Part shown: positions 6,354 through 12,205 of the stretch, piece by piece
How the letters are laid out: every line of letters starts with the position of its first letter
Numbering within the stretch: position 1 is the stretch's first letter
Translations under genes and position numbers: made by a program
The notes under the pieces: model-generated
What the model was told of the DNA's origin: nothing
Seen by the model: the letters and a program-made list of their open reading frames with translations, nothing else
The model's database searches: none
From: an uncultured Campylobacter sp.
GTDB lineage: Bacteria; Campylobacterota; Campylobacteria; Campylobacterales; Campylobacteraceae
DNA: 12,205 nucleotides
Assembly (NCBI RefSeq): GCF_938030685.1
Contig: NZ_CALHHX010000069.1
Span: 1-12,205 of the forward strand
Direction of reading: 5' to 3'

Positions 6354-6881
6354 TTAATCGGCTTCTTGGTTATTATATTTCGCACTCTCGATCTTTGCAA
6401 GCGTTAATTTTGCCAAAGGATTGATAAGCTTAGCGATGCAATATTTATTATCGCATGTAATCACGCTTTGGCGCTTATCTGCTTTCATTGCATTAGAGCA
6501 ATTCGGGCACATTACATAGCCTTCGCCCAAATCAATGCCAATCGGAAAATCTAGCCCTCTCTGCTCTTTCAAAAATCTAAAAAATTCCTCTTTTGAAATT
6601 TTGATATTAGAAAATAATCGAAAAATTTCTTCTGCCTTTTGCCTTATCTCGCCTTCTTTAAAAAATACGTTAGGAGCCTTTTTAAAATCTTCATCAAGCT
6701 CAGAAAATCTACCCGTCATCATATCCAATTCTTTTAATGCCTGCTCTTCCGCTTTATTGGTTGCGCAATATTGCGATTCCAAATCATACATCTTATAAAA
6801 TTCATCGCAAAACAGCTCTATATCGCACCAATCGTATATGAATCCAGCTATTAAATAATACAATTCTTCATTTTGCTGCAT
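6354..6881 (-). CDS. Colicin-immunity-like helical domain fused to a zinc ribbon
   Basis: I start at the ATG at 6879-6881 (MQQNEELYYLIAGF), because GAGGCGAAAT precedes it, while the ATG four codons upstream has no ribosome site; product 175 residues. Residues 1-90 are helical and follow a pattern I associate with colicin-D-type self-immunity proteins: short N-terminal helix, then IELFCDEFYKMYDLE, an LKELDMMTGRFSELDEDF segment, an NVFFKEGEIRQKAEEIF segment. Residues 125-148 form a zinc ribbon, CPNC at 125-128 and two more cysteines at 143 and 148 (CDNKYC). The tail is helical. The immunity relation is a weak, memory-based resemblance; the cysteine motif is directly visible. The upstream frameshifted gene ends one base before the alternative first ATG. 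An immunity-like module with an extra metal site is unusual. Confidence 0.75.
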   Translation of the reverse strand: MQQNEELYYLIAGFIYDWCDIELFCDEFYKMYDLESQYCATNKAEEQALKELDMMTGRFSELDEDFKKAPNVFFKEGEIRQKAEEIFRLFSNIKISKEEFFRFLKEQRGLDFPIGIDLGEGYVMCPNCSNAMKADKRQSVITCDNKYCIAKLINPLAKLTLAKIESAKYNNQEAD

Positions 6882-6894
6882 ATTTCGCCTCATT

Positions 6895-7274
6895 TTAAAT
6901 TTTATCGCTATTTTTATTATTTACGCCTTTTAGAATTTCACGTAATAGATCGTTTTCGGCGGCATTTTTCTCATCTAATATTGATACGCCCATAGTTGTT
7001 GGAGTAATCTTGGATAAAAATAGATTTACAAGCTCTGTTTTTTCATCGATTCCGTATGACAATGTAACTATATCCAATAAATCGTGCCGCTCTATAAAGC
7101 TATCAAAGATATCATCTAATTGCGACGCTTTCTCTGCATAAAATCCGTTGTGATATTGCTAAAGATATCTATCTTATCCATAAAGTGCGATCCGATAAGC
7201 GAATATATATCCGAGCCGCTTTTGGACAAAGAGTCAAGCTCACAAATAGAGCCGATATTTTTGTAATTTAGCAT
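6895..7274 (-). pseudogene. Frameshifted small hypothetical gene
   Basis: The ATG at 7272-7274 opens MLNYKNIGSICELDSLSKSG and reads 52 codons to a TAG at 7116-7118. From about 7158 downward another frame continues GFYAEKASQLDDIFDSFIERHDLLDIVTLSYG to a TAA at 6895-6897. Joining the two by restoring one missing base somewhere between 7116 and 7158 gives a continuous protein of about 125 residues with even composition, so a one-base deletion (or a sequencing error) is the simplest reading. I see no slippery heptamer that would suggest programmed frameshifting. The start lies one base after the stop of the upstream gene, and the end is one base before an ATG of the next, so the gene belonged to a tightly packed operon. 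Function unknown; the product is acidic and helical. Confidence 0.6.
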
Positions 7275-7275
7275 T

Positions 7276-7467
7276 TTATTTCTCGCTTCCTTGCTTTTTT
7301 ATCGTCTTTAGCCACTCTTTTTCAAATTTATAATATCTTTCAAGCTTTTTATTCTTTTCCGTTTGATTCCACTTTTCTATCTCGGCATAATCTTGTAGTT
7401 CGCCTCCGCACTTAGGGCAAACGCCCCTATCTTTAACGTCCGAAAAATTATAAAATTTACTTCTCAT
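7276..7467 (-). CDS. Small CxxC-containing hypothetical protein
   Basis: A 63-residue protein, MRSKFYNFSDVKDRGVCPKCGGELQDYAEI, with one CPKCG knuckle at residues 17-20 and then a highly charged Lys/Glu-rich helix (about 27-60). A full zinc ribbon would need a second cysteine pair, which is absent, so it may bind metal as a dimer or be the N-terminal half of a formerly longer protein. The start codon lacks a recognisable ribosome site, and an in-frame TAA lies five codons upstream, so this start is the only reasonable one. It is the first gene of the minus-strand block, and its stop is one base before the ATG of the frameshifted gene. I recognise no family. Confidence 0.55.
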   Translation of the reverse strand: MRSKFYNFSDVKDRGVCPKCGGELQDYAEIEKWNQTEKNKKLERYYKFEKEWLKTIKKQGSEK

Positions 7468-7783
7468 ATTTTTAAAATTTTACCGTAATTTTCCTGTAAA
7501 ATTTTACTTAAATTTGGCTTCAGTCGTTTAAAATTTTATCTCTTTAAAATTTAAATTTCAGCTGTCGCCTGGCGTTTGAAATTTCGCCATTTTTTAAAAT
7601 ACGCGCCTTAAACGCCGCTTTAAAATTTACGCAGACGCGAGCAGGCGAGGAGTCGCTGCGATAAATTTAAAGTCAAATTTTATTTCTAGCCATTTTTTAA
7701 TTTGTTTCTTATTTTTAATATATGAAAATCCCGCCCCGTTTCATTCGTAAATTTGAAACGTATCTTAAAAACAAGGAAAGCCG
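7468..7783. other. Divergent spacer between the small-gene block and the SemiSWEET gene
   Basis: This 316-base region should hold the promoter of the minus-strand block and that of the SemiSWEET gene. It shows a perfect 12-base palindrome GTAAAATTTTAC (7496-7507) and a CGTTTCA/TGAAACG inverted repeat (7737-7760). AAAATTTTA-type motifs recur throughout. I cannot assign -10 boxes with confidence and see no gene. Confidence 0.45.
7737..7760. promoter_or_regulatory. Inverted repeat upstream of the SemiSWEET gene
   Basis: CGTTTCA (7737-7743) and TGAAACG (7754-7760) are perfect 7-base inverted repeats with a 10-base spacer, ending 23 bases before the SemiSWEET ATG. It could be an operator or a 5' leader hairpin. 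Confidence 0.3.
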
Positions 7784-8041
7784 ATGAGTGAAAGAAATTT
7801 ACAAATTTTAGGTTGGGCGGGCACATGCCTGTCGGTCATCATGTACGTATCCTATGTGCCGAATATAATGGCAAATTTAGACGGCAACAAAGTCCCGTTT
7901 CTCCAGCCGCTAGCAGCTGCGGTAAACTGCACGATATAGCTTAGCTACGGGCTGCTAAAGCCTAAAAAGGACTATCTGCTCGCCGCAGCGAATTTCCCGG
8001 GGATCATCTTTGGGCTGCTAACCGCAATAACGGCGCTTTAA
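7784..8041 (+). pseudogene. SemiSWEET sugar transporter gene broken by an amber codon
   Basis: Starting at the ATG at 7784 (AAGGAA ribosome site), the frame reads MSERNLQILGWAGTCLSVIM, then YVSYVPNI and QPLAAAVNCTI, meets TAG at 7937-7939 (codon 52), and continues in the same frame as LSYGLLKPKKDYLLAAANF, then PGIIFGLLTAITAL to TAA at 8039-8041. The total of 85 residues plus stop is the usual SemiSWEET length (three transmembrane helices, active as a dimer, sugar uniporter in the inner membrane). Family members usually have Trp right after 'NCT(L/I)', so TGG to TAG is the likely change. The expected PQ-loop motif reads PN at residues 26-27. The sequence after the stop keeps the NxPG motif and hydrophobicity, so the lesion is recent, or a sequencing error, or suppressed. 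Confidence 0.8.
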
Positions 8042-8173
8042 ACCGTGCTTTTAGCGGCTTGATAAATTTCAAAATCGCCCGCGCCGAATTCAAGTTCGCC
8101 GAATTTAAATAACTTTTATACAAAATTTGATAAGCTTATTTCGGTCAAAATTTTATCTTTAAAAGGACGAAAA

Positions 8174-9019
8174 ATGAAAAAGGTCATCACTTGCGTCGAT
8201 CAAAATGCGCTTGCCCCGGCGGTTAGAGATTACGGAATTTACGTCGCTAAAACCTTGGGTGCCGAGCTCGTGTTTATTCACGTGGTTGAAATCCCGGAGC
8301 TTGGCGAGAATTTTTATGGGCTAGCCGCAGGCGGGATCGTCCTAGGAGAGAATGATATCCTTGCAAATAGCTACGGAAGTCCCACACTAGGCGGCGTGGA
8401 TGCGGAGAAAGACCACGAAGAAGCTGAAGCGATGCTGGATGAATATATCTGCGCCGCGACTGCTGCGGGTGTGAAGGCGAGTAAGATCATTAAAGATGGC
8501 GATTTCATCGACGTTATCGCCGAGTACAAGGACGAAGCTGAAATTTTTGTACTCGGTATCAAGGGCTCAAATAACGAGGACGTAGGCTTTAACGCAAGCG
8601 TGCTGATAAAGGAGCTTCACGTGCCGTCACTGCTCGTGAATAAGGAATTTTCACCGATTAACTCCGTGCTCATCGCGTTTGACGGCACTGACGCGGCGAA
8701 ACGCACGCTTGAGTTTATAAAAAGCTCGAAGCTTCTTGCGAGTGCACATAAGCATGTCTTGCACATCAATGCGGGTGCCGCAGAGGGCGAGCGGATTCTG
8801 GATCTGGCGCGCGAAATTTTAGGCACTCAAAACGCCACTTTCAAATGCATCCAAGCGGAAGTGCCCGCCGATGAGATCATCAAATATCGCCGCGCTAATA
8901 ACCTCGATCTGATCGCTACCGGCGCCTTTACGAAGGGATTTTTCAAAAAGCTCTTTTTAGGCAGCGTCTCCGAGGATATCTTGCACAATGCGCTTGTACC
9001 GGTGCTAGTGTTATCGTAA
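8174..9019 (+). CDS. Tandem universal stress protein (UspA family)
   Basis: A 281-residue cytoplasmic protein made of two UspA domains. Domain 1 spans about 1-156: MKKVITCVDQ opening, AELVFIHVVEI strand, then AEIFVLGIKGSNNEDVGF and PSLLVNKE at its end. Domain 2 spans about 162-281: INSVLIAFDGTDAAKRTLEF, KHVLHINAG, then DLIATGAFTKGFFKKLFLGS and VPVLVLS. The second domain keeps most of the ATP-binding G-2X-G-9X-G-S motif, with Gly at 250 and 263 and Ser at 264, but Thr 253 replaces the middle Gly. Domain 1 lacks a clear version. Tandem Usp proteins act in stress survival, often as nucleotide-binding dimers; the specific signal here is unknown. AAAAGGA precedes the ATG and a hairpin terminator follows, so it appears monocistronic. 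Confidence 0.92.
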   Translation: MKKVITCVDQNALAPAVRDYGIYVAKTLGAELVFIHVVEIPELGENFYGLAAGGIVLGENDILANSYGSPTLGGVDAEKDHEEAEAMLDEYICAATAAGVKASKIIKDGDFIDVIAEYKDEAEIFVLGIKGSNNEDVGFNASVLIKELHVPSLLVNKEFSPINSVLIAFDGTDAAKRTLEFIKSSKLLASAHKHVLHINAGAAEGERILDLAREILGTQNATFKCIQAEVPADEIIKYRRANNLDLIATGAFTKGFFKKLFLGSVSEDILHNALVPVLVLS

Positions 9020-9046
9020 TCGCAAGACCAAACACCGATAAACGCT

Positions 9047-9085
9047 AAATTCCGTCGCTTACGTTATTTTAAGGCGGCGGAATTT
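9047..9085 (+). terminator. Terminator hairpin after the Usp gene
   Basis: AAATTCCGTCGC (9047-9058) pairs with GCGGCGGAATTT (9074-9085) over 12 bases, with one G-T pair and a 15-base loop. AT-rich sequence with short T stretches follows. It begins 28 bases after the stop codon. Confidence 0.55.
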
Positions 9086-9285
9086 TAGAATTTTAAATTT
9101 TTCAATCCTTCGTTTTTCAAATTCATATACTTTTTAAAATTCATAGAAATTTTGCTTGAAAATTCGTCAATATATCTTATTAAATTCCGTTAAATTAGTA
9201 ATTGCATATAAAATTTTATGATTTAGTTTATTAAAAATTTTATTATTATTTAAGAGGAATTGTAAGATAATCCCGCTAGTAAATT

Positions 9286-9298
9286 GATATAGATTATA
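9286..9298 (+). promoter_or_regulatory. Candidate Fur box / promoter upstream of the siderophore receptor
   Basis: GATATAGATTATA matches 10 of 13 positions of the GATAATGATTATC half of a classical Fur box and lies 20 bases upstream of the start codon. Iron repression would be expected for this kind of receptor. The spacer is very AT-rich, so a chance match is quite possible. Confidence 0.3.
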
Positions 9299-9317
9299 AA
9301 ATCTAAAAAGGATTTTT

Positions 9318-11819
9318 ATGAAAAAGGGTAAAATTTTACTTTCTTTTGCGCTACTTTGCTCACCGTTTTGGCTTACTGCGGCGCAAAATAGCGGCACTTC
9401 TCAAAACTCGTCCGCCGCAAGCTCTACCTCTAAAATTTCGTCGTCGCAAAGCTCGCGTGCAGCCGCCGTATCACGGAGCTCCACGCCACTTGCTTTAAAT
9501 TTAGCTTCTAATAGTGCAGCTCCGCAAAGCTCTGCGCAAAAGCCTGGAAGCCCTACCACTGTAAATTCCGCGCCGCAGGGCAACGCCGTCGTAAGCTCCG
9601 CTACTAAAGGCATTGCACAAAATTCCACGTCGCAAAGCAATAGCGCGGCAAATTCTACGCTGCAGGGTTCAGACGGCGATAATCTCGGCACCATAAACGT
9701 CACGGGCAAGGCCGATCTGTCCACTACCGAGGGCACGGGCTCTTATACGACGGGCAATATGAGCACTGCGACGGGGCTAAATTTAAGCATAAGAGAAACG
9801 CCGCAATCCATAAGCGTCATCTCCAATCAGCTTTTAAAAGATCTGAGCTTGCACAACGCCGAAGAGGCTCTTTCAAAATACGCCACCGGCATTTCGCTAA
9901 ATAACGACGCGGGCGGCAATCGCATCGTCTCGCGTGGCTTTTATGTCGATAATATCCAAGAAGACGGCATCGCAAGCTCGGTTTCTAGCTCCGTGTTCGG
10001 GCCGCTGGGCTCATCGAAGGAATTTACCGATTTGGAATTCTACGATCGCGTCGAGGTTCTGCGCGGCGTAGCGGGCCTTACGCAAAGCAACGGCGAGCCC
10101 GGCGGCACGATAAATTTAATCCGAAAGCGCCCGAGCGATCAGTTTGGCTTTAACGCAAGTCTAAGCGGCGGTAGCTGGGATAATTATCGCGGTATGATCG
10201 ACGTAACGGATACGGTAAATCAAAGCGGTACGGCACGCGCGCGGTTGATCGGAATTTTAAGTAAAACGGGCTCGTTTAAGGACTATCCGCGCAACGGCTA
10301 TCGCAAAGGCGTCGGCGTTTCGACGGAATTTGACGTGGCCGATAAGACGCTTCTTAGCGCGGGATTTTTGTGGCAAAAAACCGTCGGGGTATATGATATT
10401 TACGGCGTGCCCGTTTTAGATAATCATGGAAATTTACTAAATTTACCGCGCAGAAGTTACTTCGGCTCAAACTGGGATAAGAGCGAATATAAAAAATTTA
10501 ACGTCTACAGCGAGCTCTCGCACGAATTTAGCGATGATCTAAAAGCCTATGCGAGGCTCAATTATACCGATAGCGACAGCATGTTAAAATTCGGAGCGCT
10601 CGGCGGGGCAGATCCTTACAACGGCACTACGTCGCATACGGTGCGATATAGAATTTACGATAACGACTCCAAAGAGATCGGGTTTCAAACGGGGCTAGAC
10701 GGCAAATTCGAAGCATTCGGGCAGAAGCACGACTTTTTCTTAAACGGCTCGCTTAGCAACGAAAAGCTTAATTGGCGCGAGACTAGAACGAGGGATTCGT
10801 CTCTGGCGTCGCTGGGGATGAATATTTATAATTGGGACCGCTCAAGGATCGCTCAGCCCGATTGGAGCAGTGCTGCTACATTTAAAGACAGAAGCTCCAC
10901 TACCATAAAGCAGCGCGCGATCTCGCTCGGGACTAGATTAAACTTAACAGGCGATTTTCACTTTTTGCTCGGCGGACGCTTTTCGAAGGTAACCTATAGC
11001 AGGTATTATTATAATATTTTGCGCGGTACGGCTTCGCATAGCGCAAGCCCGAGCAAATCGGATTTCACGCCGTATGCGGGAGTGGTCTGGGATTTTGCGG
11101 ATAATTTTTCGTGGTACGCAAGCTATGCCGAAATTTTTAAGCCGCAAGCCGCGCGCGATAAAGACGGTAAAATTTTAGATCCCGTCGTCGGCTATAATTT
11201 AGAAACCGGCGTGAAGGGAGAATTTTTTGACGGCGCACTTAATACGAATGTCGCGCTATTTCAGATCATTCAGAAAAATAGGGCGATGAGCGATCCTCTT
11301 AATACGAACTACTCCATCGCCGAGGGCAAAGTGCGAAGCCGCGGCGTGGATGCCGAGGTGCAAGGCTCGCTCACTGAGAATTGGAAATTATTCGCAGGAT
11401 ATACTTTCAACCGCAGCGTCTATTTAAAGACGGAAAGAACCTCCGCAGCGGTCGATTATAGCAAGGGCGCAAACGCCAAACGCTACATTCCGAAGCATCT
11501 GTTTAAGCTCTATACGAACTATGAAATTCCGCTCGGCGAAAATCGTAAGGTTACTTTGGGCGCCGGCATGCGCTATCAGAGCAAAACCGCTTCGATATAT
11601 CGCGAAAACGTTGCGTATTACGCCGCGCCGCAAAAGGCTTACACGCTGTGGGACGCAAATGTCGGCTATCATTTTGACAAGCACTTTAGCGTAAATTTTG
11701 CGGTTAAAAACATTACGGATAAGAAGTATTTTCAAAATACGCAAAATCGCGTCGCGGGGATGAATAATTACTACGGCGAGCCGCGGAATTTTATGCTAAC
11801 GCTTAATTATACATATTAG
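9318..11819 (+). CDS. TonB-dependent siderophore receptor (FhuE/FpvA-like)
   Basis: An 833-residue outer-membrane receptor. A signal peptide (MKKGKILLSFALLC...) is probably cut near AA-QN, residues 22-23. Residues 23-120 form a low-complexity Ser/Asn/Ala/Gln-rich linker. A TonB-box-like GTINVTG lies at 124-130. The plug domain (about 155-272) includes RETPQSISVISNQLL, ALSKYATGI, RIVSRGFYVDNIQEDGI, RVEVLRGVAGL and PGGTINLIRKRP. The rest is a 22-strand barrel type, with YASYAEIFKPQAARDKDGKI, YNLETGVKGEFFDGALN and the terminal PRNFMLTLNYTY. The pattern is that of hydroxamate-type receptors such as FhuE and FpvA. Transport is energised by TonB-ExbB-ExbD from the inner membrane. There is no N-terminal STN signalling domain, so sigma/anti-sigma control is unlikely. 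AAAAAGGA precedes the ATG. The ligand cannot be told from the sequence. Confidence 0.93.
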   Translation: MKKGKILLSFALLCSPFWLTAAQNSGTSQNSSAASSTSKISSSQSSRAAAVSRSSTPLALNLASNSAAPQSSAQKPGSPTTVNSAPQGNAVVSSATKGIAQNSTSQSNSAANSTLQGSDGDNLGTINVTGKADLSTTEGTGSYTTGNMSTATGLNLSIRETPQSISVISNQLLKDLSLHNAEEALSKYATGISLNNDAGGNRIVSRGFYVDNIQEDGIASSVSSSVFGPLGSSKEFTDLEFYDRVEVLRGVAGLTQSNGEPGGTINLIRKRPSDQFGFNASLSGGSWDNYRGMIDVTDTVNQSGTARARLIGILSKTGSFKDYPRNGYRKGVGVSTEFDVADKTLLSAGFLWQKTVGVYDIYGVPVLDNHGNLLNLPRRSYFGSNWDKSEYKKFNVYSELSHEFSDDLKAYARLNYTDSDSMLKFGALGGADPYNGTTSHTVRYRIYDNDSKEIGFQTGLDGKFEAFGQKHDFFLNGSLSNEKLNWRETRTRDSSLASLGMNIYNWDRSRIAQPDWSSAATFKDRSSTTIKQRAISLGTRLNLTGDFHFLLGGRFSKVTYSRYYYNILRGTASHSASPSKSDFTPYAGVVWDFADNFSWYASYAEIFKPQAARDKDGKILDPVVGYNLETGVKGEFFDGALNTNVALFQIIQKNRAMSDPLNTNYSIAEGKVRSRGVDAEVQGSLTENWKLFAGYTFNRSVYLKTERTSAAVDYSKGANAKRYIPKHLFKLYTNYEIPLGENRKVTLGAGMRYQSKTASIYRENVAYYAAPQKAYTLWDANVGYHFDKHFSVNFAVKNITDKKYFQNTQNRVAGMNNYYGEPRNFMLTLNYTY

Positions 11820-11886
11820 GCGCGGATGAAATTTGCGCTTATGCGAACTCGGACTGACCGAACTCTAACGCGGCCTTGGATAAATT

Positions 11887-11907
11887 CCGCGCTTTATAAG
11901 AGCGCGG
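11887..11907 (+). terminator. GC-rich hairpin after the receptor gene
   Basis: CCGCGCT (11887-11893) and AGCGCGG (11901-11907) pair perfectly over seven bases with a 7-base loop, 67 bases after the receptor stop. No T-run follows, so intrinsic termination is uncertain. Confidence 0.4.
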
Positions 11908-11984
11908 ATGAGGCGGGCGCAGAGGCGCGAGACTAGGCTTTGTCGCAAGTAGCACGTAGCGAGGCGGGTAAATTTAAACGAAGC

Positions 11985-12096
11985 CGCGGGATTAAAATTT
12001 AGCTCGCGATTTGGTTGATTAACGATTGATTGGCGCGGGCGATTGCAGGCGATGCGGGCGAGGGCGATAAATTTAATCTCGCGATTTAATCCCGCG
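11985..12096. repeat. Long-range inverted repeat with internal direct repeat
   Basis: CGCGGGATTAAA (11985-11996) and TTTAATCCCGCG (12085-12096) are perfect 12-base inverted repeats. Inside, CTCGCGATTT occurs twice in direct orientation (12002-12011 and 12078-12087). The meaning is unknown; recombination scar, regulatory site and chance GC-rich repeat are all open. Confidence 0.45.
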
Positions 12097-12141
12097 ATCT
12101 CGCTGCAACCGGCGCTAAATTTTAAAATTTAAAGAGAAAAT

Positions 12142-12205
12142 TTGAAAACACTAAAGCAATTTTTTGAAATTCTACGTCCGCACTGGTTCGGCAAGGGCGC
12201 GGCGA
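12142..12205 (+). CDS. N-terminus of a possible SbmA/YddA-type ABC transporter (cut by window edge)
   Basis: An open frame begins at a TTG at 12142-12144 preceded by AAAGAG and reads MKTLKQFFEILRPHWFGKGAA to the edge. Short 'F..L(L/A)RPxWF' openings before a basic stretch are typical of the SbmA/BacA and YddA-type ABC transporter family (permease with or without fused ATPase). Only 21 residues are visible, so the assignment is weak. An exporter or importer gene 3' of a siderophore receptor would fit siderophore or peptide handling, but there is a 322-base spacer with hairpins between them. No better start is visible upstream. Confidence 0.45.
   Translation, partial: MKTLKQFFEILRPHWFGKGAA

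Larger units (their letters stand above)
11820..12141. other. Repeat-rich spacer after the receptor gene
   Basis: This 322-base gap contains a CCGCGCT...AGCGCGG hairpin (11887-11907), a long-range inverted repeat (11985-12096), and several GGCGAT-type short repeats. I found no gene in it. The end of it, AAAGAGAAAA at 12131-12140, probably provides the ribosome site of the following gene. Confidence 0.5.

Noticed and set aside
7116..7158. Programmed -1 frameshift in the broken small gene
   Set aside because: The shift direction would fit, but I find no X-XXY-YYZ slippery heptamer and no obvious stimulatory hairpin in the overlap, so a deletion is simpler.
7496..7507. Perfect palindrome GTAAAATTTTAC as an operator of the small-gene block
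   Set aside because: AAAATTTTA-type motifs are everywhere in the spacers of this window, so this palindrome has little weight on its own.
9401..9736. 111-codon minus-strand frame opposite the receptor N-terminus
   Set aside because: It mirrors the low-complexity linker of the receptor and has no ribosome site or recognisable domain.

Overview
The window looks like a chromosomal segment of a Campylobacterota species, most likely a relatively GC-rich Campylobacter (the oral C. gracilis / C. showae / C. rectus type). I base this on three things. Spacers are saturated with AAATTT and AAAATTTTA. Most genes are preceded by an AAGGA-type Shine-Dalgarno. The left end carries a UPF0323 lipoprotein gene next to a glutathionylspermidine-synthase-like gene, a pairing I remember from C. 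jejuni (Cj0371/Cj0372). The species is an inference; no rRNA or other marker is present.

Layout. Bases 1-1951 hold a minus-strand set: a helix-turn-helix/coiled-coil protein overlapping the UPF0323-like lipoprotein gene by four bases, then, after a hairpin-rich spacer, the start of a glutathionylspermidine-synthase-like ATP-grasp protein that runs off the left edge. Bases 2230-4528 hold two plus-strand genes, a TetR-family regulator with its own terminator and an RclA-like flavin disulfide reductase with its own -10 box. Bases 4892-7467 are a compact minus-strand run of small, AT-rich, mostly unrecognised genes. Several have the size and look of immunity proteins of polymorphic toxin or colicin systems, and no toxin gene is in the window. 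One member is frameshifted. Bases 7784-12205 return to GC-richer plus-strand genes: a SemiSWEET sugar transporter gene broken by an amber codon, a tandem universal stress protein, a large FhuE/FpvA-like TonB-dependent siderophore receptor with an unusual Ser/Asn/Ala-rich N-terminal linker, and the first 21 codons of what may be an SbmA/YddA-type ABC transporter.

How the parts work together. The TetR/RclA pair and the Usp protein suggest oxidant and general stress defence, and the receptor suggests iron-siderophore uptake. The 4.9-7.5 kb block is the clear accessory region. Its low GC, same-strand packing, 1-base junctions, frameshift and lack of recognisable metabolic genes fit a horizontally acquired array of orphan immunity-like genes. 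That is the most interesting part of the window, and its function is inferred rather than shown.
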